From: Erpobdella octoculata
Lineage: Eukaryota > Annelida > Clitellata > Hirudinida > Erpobdellidae
DNA length: 64,000 bases
Reading direction: 5' to 3'
Assembly (NCBI GenBank): GCA_963978895.1
Contig: OZ022240.1
Span: 3,638,817-3,702,816 of the forward strand
Both the position numbers and the translations under genes were made by a program. Under the pieces are notes generated by a model. It was not told the DNA's origin. It worked only from the letters and a program-made list of their open reading frames with translations, and did not search any database. Positions 44,926-57,578 of this stretch are shown here, in pieces (position 1 is the stretch's first letter; each line of letters opens with the position of its first letter).

Positions 44926-45664
44926 CGTCAGTTGTTCAGAGCACCACGAGGTTCGGAGATGTCGACAATAAATATCAAAATAAAACAGGGATCAAGGTAT
45001 GGATGGGCTGCTAGGCTTGTTAAGCAAAGTCTTCGTTGTTTTCAATGAGCTGGTATGATACAGGTTGCCCTGTTCAAAGTCAAAATTTCGGTGAACGTTT
45101 TTTATATTATCAGTGTATACAAATTTTTTAAAATAAAAAACATTGAAAATTTTTTTAAATAATTTTAAATTTACTCTGGTGTGGTTTTTGCTATAAAAAA
45201 GTGAACTGTGATTTCAATAATGCGCCGTGTTGACACTTAACAGTTCTAGTTTCCTTGTTTTGTTTTTTTTCATATGAGTTTGATTCATTTATAGAAAAAA
45301 ATTTGCTTCCAGATCTGTTGAATTGTGAGACTCTATAGAGCCTATCATGGATTTCTTAAAAAACGGACGTGACTTCTTACTAACTTACTAACTAATTTAA
45401 CTAATTCTCAAAAACATAGAGAACAATAAAATAAAGGAAAACTAGTAATAAATATTTCTACATTCTACAGTATAAAATATATAAATTATAAATACATGTA
45501 ATATAAAATCATTTAGTTTTTTAACGAGTCTCATCGTGGTAACTATCCTTACACATTTTTTATTACTAATTAAGGTGTTTTGTACCAAAGGACTTGTAAA
45601 GAATTAAATAAAATTTTAATAAAAATTATATTGTAGTAGTTATAGAATTGAGTTGCATTGACCG
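44926..45664. promoter_or_regulatory. Divergent intergenic promoter region TMEM14 / SARA-like
   Basis: The only space between two head-to-head genes, so it must contain both start regions. It is AT-rich with no clear TATA box at the expected places. A bidirectional promoter is inferred. Confidence 0.45.
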
Positions 45665-48600
45665 ATGGATAACTTTGGAATTGATTTAGACTTAGTCGAC
45701 TTTGACAAGGTTTTGGATGAATTGGAGGAGCAAGAAAGTAATATGTTGTTTTTTTTAATTTATAAATACCTTGGCAATCTTAGGTCTCTTATATTTTTGA
45801 GGATTTCTAATTTTAGGTAGAATAGAGCTCAAAAATAATTCTGGAGTTCCAGTCATTATAGCAGAAAACACAAATTGTTTGTTGGACGACAAGCTAGAAG
45901 AATGTTCTTCTGCAGCGACAGCATGGACTTTGACTGATGCATTTTCAAAACATTCTTCCAATTATTTAATAAATGATGAAACTATTAGCAAAAGCACTAC
46001 TAAATATCTGGGTTCGGTAGATGATCAAAAAAATCATATCACTTCAAACAATATTCTTTCTTCTATAAAAAGGAATTGTAAAAATTTTCTTTGTGAGAAT
46101 GTTTCAAATCCAGTTTGTTGCAACGAATCCAGAGTTCGTGAAGGAAGTGGTTTTTCAGGGATGGACGTTTCATCTGAATCTGAAATCCAAAGCGAATCAG
46201 CCTGGAAAAGCCAAAATAAATTACCATCTCACAGTGTACATTTGGCTACTAATGAAGTCAATGACACAATTGGTTTCAGAGAATATGCAATGAATATATC
46301 TGAGATGGCAAGTGATGTGCTTAAAGGAAATGAAGTGAATGAGGAGGATCACGATTGTTTAGATAATTCTTGTTATGATAAGTCACAGGATGTCTTTCTA
46401 GATGTTTCAGAAGATTTTATGGGTACTTTTGCTTCTATTGAAAATGTTGTATTGAAGACATCCAGAAGCGTTCCGATCAGTCTGGTCGTAGAAGCAGATA
46501 GTTACGATGAGGTTTTATGTCGTCAGGCGGATGAAGGCGAAGAATTCTGTTTAGACGTTAAACAGATGCAAAATGTACTTCACAGAGGGAAAGAAATTAT
46601 TTTATTAGAGAATTTAAAGGAGCCCGACGCAAATATCGATTTAAATTTGCTTCTCAAAGAAGATCTGCTGCTCGGTAAGAAAAGTTTGGAAGAAGAATTT
46701 GAAGAACACTCCGAGGATGTGCCGCTGGAAGAAAAGTTTAGCGCAGTTTTGCAAGAAACATCTGTTTGTGGACTCCGAAACGAATCTCTGGATGAGGAAG
46801 ATGATGAAAAAAATAAAAAGGAAAAATTTTATGACATCGATGAAAAAGTTGAAGTTTTTAAGAAACTTGAAGATGATAGTATTACTTCTGAAGTGTCAAA
46901 TTCTCTAACTGACAAAGAACCAAAGGATTTGCAGTCGCGACTGGGATTATCGGAATCAGTTGAGTTTGAGTTAACCGAAAAACGGACTGAATTAACCGGT
47001 AATGTGGACACTGGAAGTCTCATTAGTGATGAACAGAAAGCGCTACATTCACCTTCGGATTGCTCTCCTGATGCCGATGTTACGGTTTCAGAAGAATCGA
47101 CTACGCTAGAAAGTAGTGTCTCAGTAGACGTACTCACAGAAATTGGAAACGTAAATTTGTCGGATTTAATGCCAGTCAAGGAAGAAATTGATGTTGTTGA
47201 GAAAGAAATTAATTTTGTGGATTTGAATAAAAAAGAATTATCAAAGGAGAGTAACAAAATGGAGATAGAAAAAATCTCTGAGGAAGACGAAGAAAGAGCA
47301 TTGAAAGTTCTTCAGGAAGAGGCAGCTATGTTTATCGATAAAATGGGTGGGAATTTCATGTTGCCAGATTGTGCTGAATGTGAGATACCGTCTTCACCGG
47401 GTTAGTGTTTCTGTTTATGGTCAATTTATTTCAACTCTTTGACACTTAAATCGACATTGATTTGTAATGGCATATATTCTAACCGGTTGTTAGAACTGAA
47501 TCTTAGACTTTAGAGCATTTATAAGTTATTATAAATAGGGTTTTATTTTTTATGAATACATAATGTTTGAGCTATAAAGAGCAGTGCTGCTGTTATATGA
47601 TCATAAATTAGAAAGTAAAATATATTTAAAACATTTTTATAAACCATAAATTTATATGTATATAAATATATATATAATTTAATAATTATTTTTCAGCATC
47701 CAACGATGATGACGATTTTGATGCCGGAATCGTGGCAGACGTGTGCATTGAACAAATGAATACAATGGAAGCTTCTAATGAAAATACGCTGCAGAAAAAA
47801 CCAGAACAAACTGAAGAAGACCAACAATTATCTTTCAGCCAAATTAATTATCTTCCGTTAACTAATTGCAATGAAGATCTTTCTCACGAGATATTTAAAA
47901 AACAGGCGTTGAGACTTCATTCTGTCGACAGTGATAGAAACACGGAGGAGGCGTTAACATCGGGACATTTGACGGACTTAAATCAATTTGAAGATTTCGG
48001 CAGCAACGAGATCGTTGAAGACCACTACGGCAAACTGAACGGATTTCAAAAAGATGTCGCATTCAACGACGATCCGATGACGTACGAGTATGTCGTCGCT
48101 CGGCAATTCGATCGAGAAGACGTGCCTGAAATCCGGCCGAATACGCTCGATTGTTACCGACAAGAAGAGGCTCATCTTTCACGAGATCAGTCAACGACGT
48201 CGCATTCACGAGACTCGCCTCCGAGTGAACGGACGAAGACAGAAGACGAGGACGATGCATCTCATCCTCATGCGGGAGATGAGCAACTAAACGAAAACAC
48301 GGAAACAACGCATCTGTCAGAAATCGAGCCGATGCAGCAGCCTCGCTCGCTTCAGATGACGCAGCCACAGTTTTTCCACGCTCCGTCGCGATGCTCCAAC
48401 ATCGACCTTCCGATAACCGAACTCGGAAAAGTCCCGCCGGCCTGGCTGCCCGATTCCTCGACCAACAAGTGCCTCCAATGTGAGACACCTTTCTCCTTTC
48501 TCAGGAGGAGACATCACTGCCGAGCTTGCGGATTGGTTTGTGGTTTAATCATTTCTAAATAAATATATATATACTAGAGATAGCCCGTCAAAAATGACGA

Positions 48601-51600
48601 ATTTTTTAAAATCTCATATATTATTTTTGGATTTCAGTGCCACCTCTTTTGATCTTTAGGACTGACAGTGTATAATTGCGTAATAACTTTTATTACACGC
48701 CTATGCGCACCAATTTTAGCAACTGCTGACCACTGCGGCCGCCGCGTTATGTGAAATTGCTAACATACATACATACATACATACAGACATACATACATAC
48801 AGACATAGGAAATTATGTATATTGATGATATGATATGATATATGTTTACACTGAAACTGAAACTCGTCATTTATAGATATTCTGCAATGTCTGCTGCAAT
48901 GTGAGGTACCCGCTCGAGTATTTGAGCAACAAAGAAGAAAGAGTTTGCTGCAAATGTTTCGTTGACTTCAACAGAGGTTGGCCCAAAAAACTTCTGAATT
49001 TTGAAACTTCCCAGAAGACTTTTGAATTATAATATTCTTAACGTACTTCTTTTCCGTCTAATTTAAGAATCGGTGCCAATCAGTTTGCCTGCATTGATAC
49101 AATTGGAAACAGTTTTTCGATATTGTTTATTTGTATACATACACTATTACTTAAGTTTGTTCTGGTGTCTGTTAGCTGGTAATTGTTGTATTCAATTTTT
49201 CACTCACTTCCGGTTTCCAGATTAAGCTGAAACTTTGCACTATAATTAGATTTCTATGACAACGCATGACCTGATCATCAAAAATAAATTTCTTTAAAAT
49301 TTAATATCTTTATTATTTATTTACTAAAAGCATCCAGCTATCAGAACATGCTTTCGTCAGTATCGGCTTCTTCTGCCGCGAATACTCGTCCAAACCCGAG
49401 CAATCCGAACGAGTACTGCTCTACGGTTCCGCCAGCGTTACAAGCCACGTCAAACGATCCTCTTCCTCCGGTCATGGTTCCTTCGGGGGTTCTCAGGAAA
49501 CAGGGTTTTTTTTGTTTTATTTTTTGTCTCACGGCTGTTCGCATTGATTTTTTATTATTGTTAAATGTTTCAGATTAAAGGTTTTCAGTCAACATTGACT
49601 GTAATGTATACAATCTTTTGCTTATGTTTCGGTGTGTGTCACTTTTTTCTATGTGTCAACTTTTCATCTATCAAAATGTTGCAGAACGATTTTTTACACA
49701 TTTCCTCAATCCCCACGAAAACGAGAGACGAACATAAAGGTCTATCTCAGGAAAAACCGCCCAAGAATAATTGCTCAGATACATTGCTCATCACATGACT
49801 ACTCATGAAAATAAAATTAATAATTAAATAAACTTTCAAGGAAAAACGAAGCCTCCATCTGAAACGAAGCAGGTGATGTTTTCCGACGGGATCCGTCCGG
49901 GAGGTGACTTGACTCACCTGGACGGAAGACAGGAAGGAGCTGCTAGTAACGTTGGACGGAAAAAGAAACGTGCGTGGTTTTGTTTGATCGAATTTTTTGC
50001 TTCGAATATTCGGTTATTCGGTTATCAGCCTTGAACGAATGAATTAGCTTACTTGTAACTGAAAGTGGACGTTTTAAGTAAATCTCTAAGCTTGTTTAAA
50101 TTGGACTTTGGAATAATGGTTCTGTTTGATGTACGTAATGTCGACTGTGATTTTATTGATCTGTTTAATGTAATTGGTATTAGCTATGACGTCATTGACA
50201 GTGTAGGTTGATGGCATTAATAGTGGTCTTAAGTTGGATGTTCTTCAAGTTTATGAAATGGGATTCGTATCAAATTTGCTTAAATTACTAACTAACTAAT
50301 TTTATTTGTTTTGCAACAAATTATTGGGACGCGTTTAAGCATTTCAATTCTCTTAGATTGATATTTTAATTATTTTATCACGTAATTTTTATTTAATTCT
50401 TTTTTGTATTTTATAGTTATTTCATCATGTATTTTTTATTTAATTCTTATTCTTATTTTTATAATACCTTCAAATAAATCTGACTCTGCTGTCGTTTGAA
50501 CCAAAGCAGCCAAGTCATCACCTGGTTCTTCGTCGAAGAAGTCATTGACATCGTCAACCTCGTCGCCTCTTTCGGCAAGCAAACAACAAAGCAAATATTC
50601 GTCTTCAGCAAAGCAAGCCTCAAAACAGTTGTGGTCGCCAGAGAGTGGGAAGCTTCCTCCTCTTGTTAATTATTCTAGCAATGGATCTGGTTGGTTATGA
50701 AATTTGTTTAAGTTATTTGTAGCTTCATGTGATGTTAAAATTTGCATAAGTTATTCGTAGAATCAAGTGACGTTTGTTGATTTATAAAATTTTAAAATTT
50801 GCATAAATTAGCTTATTTTATAAACTTATTTATCCCTCTGTTCGAGTTGTAATAAATAAAAATAAATAAATATTTAGTAGTATTATTCAGCATTGTAAGT
50901 AGTCAGAGCGTGAAATGGAAAAGGGCTTTTTGACCTTTTACAGTCATTTTCAACTTTGAACTTATCACCACGACATTGCTTGCTGTTTACAATGAATTGC
51001 TTTTCTATGTCACTGTCAGTTAATAAGTGGTGCCATGTAATATGGCCGTGATACAGAGGTGTTTGAAGCACAGGTTAGACAAACACGTATCTGAACGGGT
51101 TTTTCTTGAGCAGTTGGAAGAGTTTGAGAAGTTATGCTGCTCACGGATGTATCACGGAGTAATGAGGAGTTTTTTGATCATCTTAAGTACCAGTTGAGGC
51201 TGGGGGGTTGGTGAGTATATACAGGGGAGGCCCTGTTAGTACAGCCTGCTCTTAAAGTGATCTGAAAATTAATTGCACCGCTGTAATAGTATTTTTTCAT
51301 TATTAACTTTCAATCAACATTTTGTTTTTTATTTTCCTAAGATTACATTCTGGATTATAAAAAATCTCCTGATGCCATCTTCAAACAAGCCACTGATTGT
51401 AAGGATGGTTGTGATTTTCTAAAATAAACTATTTTTAACAATTTCATTTAAATAAACATTTAATTTATTTATATAATATTTAAGATATATTTATCTATTT
51501 TTTAATATAATTTATTTCAACTTTCAAATAGTTGGCAATCCATCTCCTCTGACATTTGGTCTGAATGCTCAGCTAACAGTTCTTGTAAAAATCATTAAAA

Positions 51601-52270
51601 GTAAGTTGTTAATTTATTAACTTTTATTGTAATTAATCATTAATCATTTTTTTGTTATAGTTAGATAATTATTTTTTTTTATTCCAAACCAGTAAAATTA
51701 AAATTTTTTAAATTAGATTCCTTTATTCACCACAGTAGACAAATTTTCGATAAAATATTTACGTCGTTTTACACTCACGTCGTGAATATATTAAAAAATG
51801 TTCCAGAGGATTGCTGTGTGAAGCGTGAATGCTGGTGCTTCACCACGCGTGGTCTGTGCACGGTGTCTCAAGACGAGGTCGTATTCCTTCTGGAGCGTCG
51901 GACCAATGAGACGGCGATCCCCGTCGAAATCTTCTCCACCATTTCCTCGATCTACGATAGCGCGCACAACGGTCGGATTTCTTTTGATCGCTTTATTTAT
52001 TTTTATTTATTTATTTTTTGGTTGAGAGATAAGTTGACGTCTTACTTCTGACATTTGAATCAAAATCTTTTTAAAAGTCATCCTTGTTATCTATCTGCTT
52101 AAATAAATTAATAAAATGCAATAATGACATGTTATAATTATGATAATAATTATAATAATAATGAAATAATGACTTGTAATAATAATTATAATGCAATACA
52201 GGATTATTATTTTGCTGTGATGATACAATTTTTTAGCTCTTCTGATAGGGTCTTGCTTACATTAGTGTCA

Positions 52271-52347
<77 letters not shown>

Positions 52348-55300
52348 TGTAAAATCGATGTTATTACGATATATATATATATATATATATATATATCGTA
52401 ATAACATCGATTTTACATGAATATATATAATATATATAAATTCTAATTCATTTTGTTTAGATTCCTGTTTTGTGATTTGCATTTCTTAATTTATTTATTT
52501 GGAAAAACAGTTAGGTGATCTTTGCTGTAAATTACGACAGGTATTGTAGTATTATATTTACCCTATTTAATGTTAATTAGTAAATTTCTTTAGTGTATTT
52601 ATTTCATTAATAATACATGGAGAATTATGAATTCATTAGATTAACAACTTTTTTTTTACTTCTCCTTCAATTCACTTTCAGCTACGGAAAATTTTCAACG
52701 ATCAGCAAATTCGATTATTAAATTCCAGGTTTTCCAATCAAAAACATGACTTCCACAGTTCTCCCTCACAGCGACGCCCACCCAGAACTCTGCGGCTTCC
52801 TGTACGTCTACCACAGCATCCAATGCCTCCAGAATATTCTTCTTCCAAGACCTCCTTATCTTTTTGCCATCTTCATCAAACAGTCGGAATTGACGTGGGC
52901 TCGTGCATTCCCCATGAGGCTCTTCCTCAGACTGGGTGCAGAGTTTCGATGTATGTATTTTATTTTATTTTAACTATATTTTATTTTAACTTTATTTAAA
53001 TTTTCTTTAACTATATTTAATTTTATTTTAGCTATGTTTTATTTTATTTTAGCTATGTTTAATTTTATTTTAACTATGTTTAATTTTATTTTAGCTATAT
53101 TTAATTTTATTTTAGCTTTATTTGATTTTATTTTAGCAATATTTAATTTTATTTGAGCTATGTTCAATTTTATTATAGTTACATTTAGCTTGTATTTTAT
53201 TTTAACTAAATTTTTATTACAAATATAAATTTAGTTTTTCCATTAATTATGTTTTTGAAAAGCTTTATTATTAGTTACAAAGTGTGTTAAATTCATTTAT
53301 TATAGATTTTGTATGCATAAGATTCTGCAAAAATAATTTCTAAGCTGCTATTTCATCCTACTCTTTGAAAGATTATCCGTGTCCTCTGTTCGGCGTGAGG
53401 GACAGACCCGCAGTCTACGGGGACATCGGTCACACGATCATGAACCTCCTCGTTGATTTTAGAAACTTCCAGTACACCCTGTCCGCCGTCGACGACATGG
53501 CGATCCACGTGGAGGAAAAAAACACGACCATTCTAATTCCGAGGCACAAACATCACCAGGTTGATTCTATTTTGGAAGTTTATGAAAACTTTTTGTTGTA
53601 TTTGTGCATCCTTTTTTTTATCTTCTATTGATTATAATCATTTAAAATAAAACAATCGTGCTGTAATTTTTCTATTGGTCGGCCATTTTAGACTCAATTT
53701 AGCTTTTATCCAATATAATGTTTTTAAAGTTTTTTTTTCATTATTACTAAACATTTGTTCTCTTCCTAGTTCTTTCTGATTTCGAATGCGCTTTGTTAAA
53801 TCACGAACGTTTTTTTTCCACACACATTCTCACTCGGCAGGTGTTGAAGGTGCTTTATTTTCACTCGACAGGTGTTGAAGGTGCTTTCCAACAGCGACGA
53901 CCACGTGCTTGCCATGGCAGGCAACTTCAGCTACACGGCCGATTCCCATCTCATCTGCCTGCAAAACACCGAGGGGTCTTATCAAACGCAGGCCATGAAC
54001 ATCCAGGGAAGACTAAGAAGTGGTAAGTATGATAGATGCACTCATCAAAACTTTAAACTTTTATCTCTAGACTTTCCCATATTTTATTTTCATTTGTTTT
54101 TTATAATTATTTTTTTAATCTGTTTTATCTAGCTGCTTTTTATTTCTATTAAATGATAGGCTAGCAAAAATATCGATGATCTTTAGCGATTCTTTTATAT
54201 TAACAAATCGAAATTTTTCTAATTTATCGTAATTATATTTTTCGCGCCCTAAAAGTTACTGGCGCGTCCTTCATGGTGTTCAACGGAGCGTTGAAAGGTG
54301 CCTCGGGATACACGGCGAAGATGAGCATCATAGAGGACGGGCTGATGGTCCAAATCACCCCCGATGATATGACCGCTCTGAAACAGGCTCTCACGATAGG
54401 AGAGGACTTCACCATAACTTGCGGTCTTTCATCTCCACCTGCATCATCGTCTTCATCCTCATCATCGTCGTCATCAACCGAGGGAGTTTTTGATGGAACA
54501 GTTTCTGTCAGGTGGTTCAGTGAGAAGATCAGTAAAGGATCCGAGTTAGTTGAAAATTGCTATTTAAAAAAAAAATCCCTTTCATTAACTACACCGTCGG
54601 TCTTGCTTATTAGCTTGATTGATAACTTGCAAATCTCGGAAGTGGGTATTAACCAACTTCTCATCATCCAATTGAGCTGACATTTTGAATATAGAATCGC
54701 TCTTCCTGATGATGTCTTTTTATTAAATTTTAAAAGAAAGATTTGTATTAAATAAAAAGTCGTCGAATCATAAAATATGAGAGGATTTGTGAAAAAACCT
54801 AGTTTTTTATCGTTTGCATGTTTCATGTCCTAAACAATTTGTTGTCTCTTTGTTCTCCTTATGCTTATTTTTTTTTAATTAATGATTTATTTTTTTAACA
54901 GTCAGCTAAGTCCGATAGACAAGTTGAACCTGTCACAAGTAGAGCAAAAGAAAATCCACGCGTCTAACGTCGATGATATTTCCCCCGATGGATTCACCCT
55001 CATCTGGACAGGCCTTTTCTTTTTAGAACCATCATGTGCCTCGCAGCCAATCAGGTCGGAGGTCGAAAAGTTTGCCGAGTCGTTGGCCGCTTCCTGTTGC
55101 AGGTGTCTCACGCCGCACTTGTCTTCTCTCTTTGCACCTGTGCCGTCGATGCTGTCAGTCAGAGTGAACGTCGGATCCGATCAGGTGCAACAACTTTTCC
55201 ACGTTTTTTTTTTATTTAGAAAAAATATCTAAACATAATTTTACAGCCAGTTCTTTTTGTTATATATTAAAATTTAATTATTTTGTTATATTAAAGTTTA

Positions 55301-55766
55301 ATTATTTTCTTATATATTAAAATTTAATTATTTTGTTATATTAAAATTTAATTATTTTGTCATATTAAAATGTAATTATTTTGTTATATATTAAAATGTA
55401 ATTATTTTGTTAAATTAAAATTTAATTGTTTTGTTACATTAAAATTTAATTATTTTGTTATATTAAAATTTAATTAAACAAATTTAATTAGTTTGTTATA
55501 TTAAAATTTAATTATCTTGTTAAATATTAAAATTTAATTATTTTGTCACATTAAAATTTAATTATTTTGTTATATATATCAAAATTTAATCCTTCATTCA
55601 GATCGGTTACGAGACTGGAGTCAATTTCTCGGAGCTCTCCGAATCGTGCTTGGCCGCTCTGGACGGCACGATCATTCCCATTCTGCACGGTTCCCAGTTT
55701 GCTTCTCGTTCACCCGATACCTCGATCGAATTACTCTTTGTTATTACTAGGCCTATAAATGCTTGA
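45665..55766 (+). CDS. ZFYVE9: SARA / ZFYVE9-like FYVE-domain endosomal adaptor
   Basis: Sixteen exons: 45665-45737, 45817-47400, 47697-48535, 48877-48976, 49331-49504, 49841-49969, 50507-50689, 51342-51398, 51532-51600, 51807-51971, 52729-52950, 53372-53559, 53872-54022, 54256-54544, 54902-55184, 55602-55766; 1,556 codons plus stop, phases consistent throughout. SARA recruits SMAD2/3 to TGF-beta receptors on early endosomes; endofin (ZFYVE16) is the close relative. A long acidic N-terminus precedes a FYVE zinc finger at ~802-865 ([19 protein letters not shown], then FCNVCC and RVCCKC across two exons). It binds PI3P. The Smad-binding-type block follows ([22 protein letters not shown]), then [15 protein letters not shown], with an RVxF-like PP1 motif. 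The conserved C-terminal domain has [41 protein letters not shown] and [10 protein letters not shown] serine run interrupts the C-terminal domain at 54427-54477. Confidence 0.93.
48568..48815 (+). repeat. Dispersed repeat (copy 2) plus (CATA)n in the FYVE-splitting intron
   Basis: Starts actagagatagcccgtcaaa then aatgacgaa and matches the 28060-28185 repeat. It ends in a (CATA)n/(CAGACATA) microsatellite at 48763-48808. Confidence 0.75.
52275..52436. repeat. (AT)n array containing a 28-bp perfect palindrome
   Basis: 52343-52370 (core tgtaaaatcgatgttattac) is the exact reverse complement of 52395-52422, with (AT)12 between them and (AT)n outside. It lies in intron 10 of the SARA-like gene. 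Confidence 0.93.
52960..53215. repeat. Minisatellite, ~21-24 bp unit (ttttattttaactatgttta)
   Basis: About ten units in intron 11 of the SARA-like gene. Confidence 0.9.
53835..53895 (+). repeat. Tandem duplication of a splice acceptor
   Basis: tcactcggcaggtgttgaag and tcactcgacaggtgttgaag, each followed by gtgctt, lie 31 bases apart. The second is the frame-correct acceptor of exon 13; the first would shift the frame. Confidence 0.9.
55245..55592. repeat. Minisatellite, ~24 bp unit (attaaaatttaattattttg)
   Basis: About fourteen units filling most of the last intron of the SARA-like gene. Confidence 0.93.
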
Positions 55767-57370
55767 TTGTTAGATATTCGACGGTGTCTTGCAAGTCTAG
55801 CCGACATCTGCTTATTTGGCTTAGAGAAAGAGAGAGAGAGATCGCAGTAAAAATGCTAGATATCAATCACTTGGTAATTGAGACTATTGTATTTTTATTT
55901 CATTTAGAATGGAGTCTTCTCTGATGAATCGGAATATACTAGATAATTACTGAAATGCAATTTTTCAAGCTCACATCTCCACTTTTACGTTTGAATTTTG
56001 AAACTGATGATTTATCTTTTTTTGGTCTTTAATTAATTGTATAGATGAACAATGATAATAATAATAAGATAATTATTTCACACAGTCACACGTTTTTGTT
56101 TCTTAAATATTAAATTTGTACGATGCACTAGTAAGTTCATCTGAGTGTCAATAAAGATGACGGTTCTTACTTCTTTACTAGAAGTTTTCTGAAATATCTA
56201 TGAGGATATTTAACAGAAGCACAGTTTGGTGGGACTTTTGAATACTAACCTAACCAGTTAAGTTGGAAAGCATAATGAGGTTTTAACTCGCCTTATACAG
56301 CTGAATAATTGAACTGACTTTACAGATTATGTCAACAAAAAGATCAATAACTTTAAGGAGCTTGCTAACAACGGTTGGAAGACAACTAACTCAAGTGTGT
56401 TTAAATGTTCACATACATAATTCCCCATGTATGTATGTTATATTCTAACAGTTGGAATTATGCAAAACGTTTTGTTATGTGGTGCTGCTATTGCAAAACA
56501 ATGGTATCAAGTATCAACATACTTGGATACATATTTTTTAAATCCGTAATTTTCGACAGTTGATCATTAGTCGTAAATAGTAATAAATCAACGTGAGATC
56601 TTTCATTGCCGATTTTATGAAAGAATTTGCCACAGAAAGTTGTGACTAAAGTAAATTCGAGATCTATTCATTTTGTACAATTTGAATAACAAGTAAAACA
56701 GAATAACTCGGTCTAAGACTTAGATTTACTCTAAGTAGGGTGATTTCAAATCAAAATATAAAAATAAAACAGAATACAAATACAAAATGAAAGGACGCTG
56801 ACAACCGTTACTCTGTATACCATAGGCAAATCGCTACGCCTAGCTCAAGGCTTTTGGATCATGTAACAGCCTGTAAAATGCTTAATAGCTTAAGTTTTTT
56901 TAAACCAAAGTGGGGTATAGACTCTCAGGACCCCTGTATCCGCCCCTGCCCATGGTTTTGTTGAAATGACGTCCCTAGCTGAAGCCCTTGTTTTTTTATG
57001 GTTAAGAAAATATAATAACAGAAAAATTTCCAACCACCTCACGGTCTGCAACTCTTTCTGAAAAAGTTGTCTACTGTCTTTCCCTTATGATTTCTCCAGA
57101 AAAATAAGAACTCTTAACGTCTAGTCTATGGATGAAAACAGTTTTTTTTACCTCAGAAACGCAATTGAACTTTAGTCTAGTCTTTATGTCCGCGTAAAAA
57201 CCACATTTAAATATCATGCTCGTTGAACGCTTTGCAATTTCCCTTGTTAAGATAAAGGTTTATTAACGATTGTAGGAAACTTTGGTGAAGATTACACCAA
57301 CAACTTAGAAATTACTAATAATTAGGCTGTTGTATGATGAGCTCTTCTCTTACTACAACCTTGCCTGCTG
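55767..57370. other. Intergenic: SARA 3' region and dispersed repeat
   Basis: A possible polyadenylation signal AATAAA is at 56150-56155. 56690-56960 is a copy of the 5590-5820 repeat (taaaacagaata, aggacccctgtatccgcccc). No further gene is seen. Confidence 0.5.
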
Positions 57371-57371
57371 T

Positions 57372-57379
57372 TATAAAAG
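57372..57379 (+). promoter_or_regulatory. TATA box upstream of the MAP2K gene
   Basis: TATAAAAG, 200 bases before the proposed ATG at 57579. The match is good, but the first exon of this gene is itself an inference. Confidence 0.4.
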
Positions 57380-57578
57380 CACTCAGCTGAGCCTACCTTT
57401 TGTTTTGGTATTGGTGTGCCGTTGTGCTCTGGCTGAACGTTTTTTATTTGTGGTCTTGCGGAAATGGTTTTTTGCTCAATAGTATATAAGAAGCAGTAGC
57501 TTTTAAAGTTTTTTTAATAATTTTTCATGAGAATAATCCTGACTTTTAATATCCGAGGATTTTTACATAGAATCGACG

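Noticed and set aside
46829..47257. 142-codon minus-strand frame, and the 141-codon frame at 48063-48488
   Set aside because: Both are antisense to long coding exons of the SARA-like gene and show no homology.
53793..54026. 77-codon alternative frame through SARA exon 13
   Set aside because: It uses the duplicated upstream acceptor region in the wrong frame; the frame matching the SARA family is the one from 53872.
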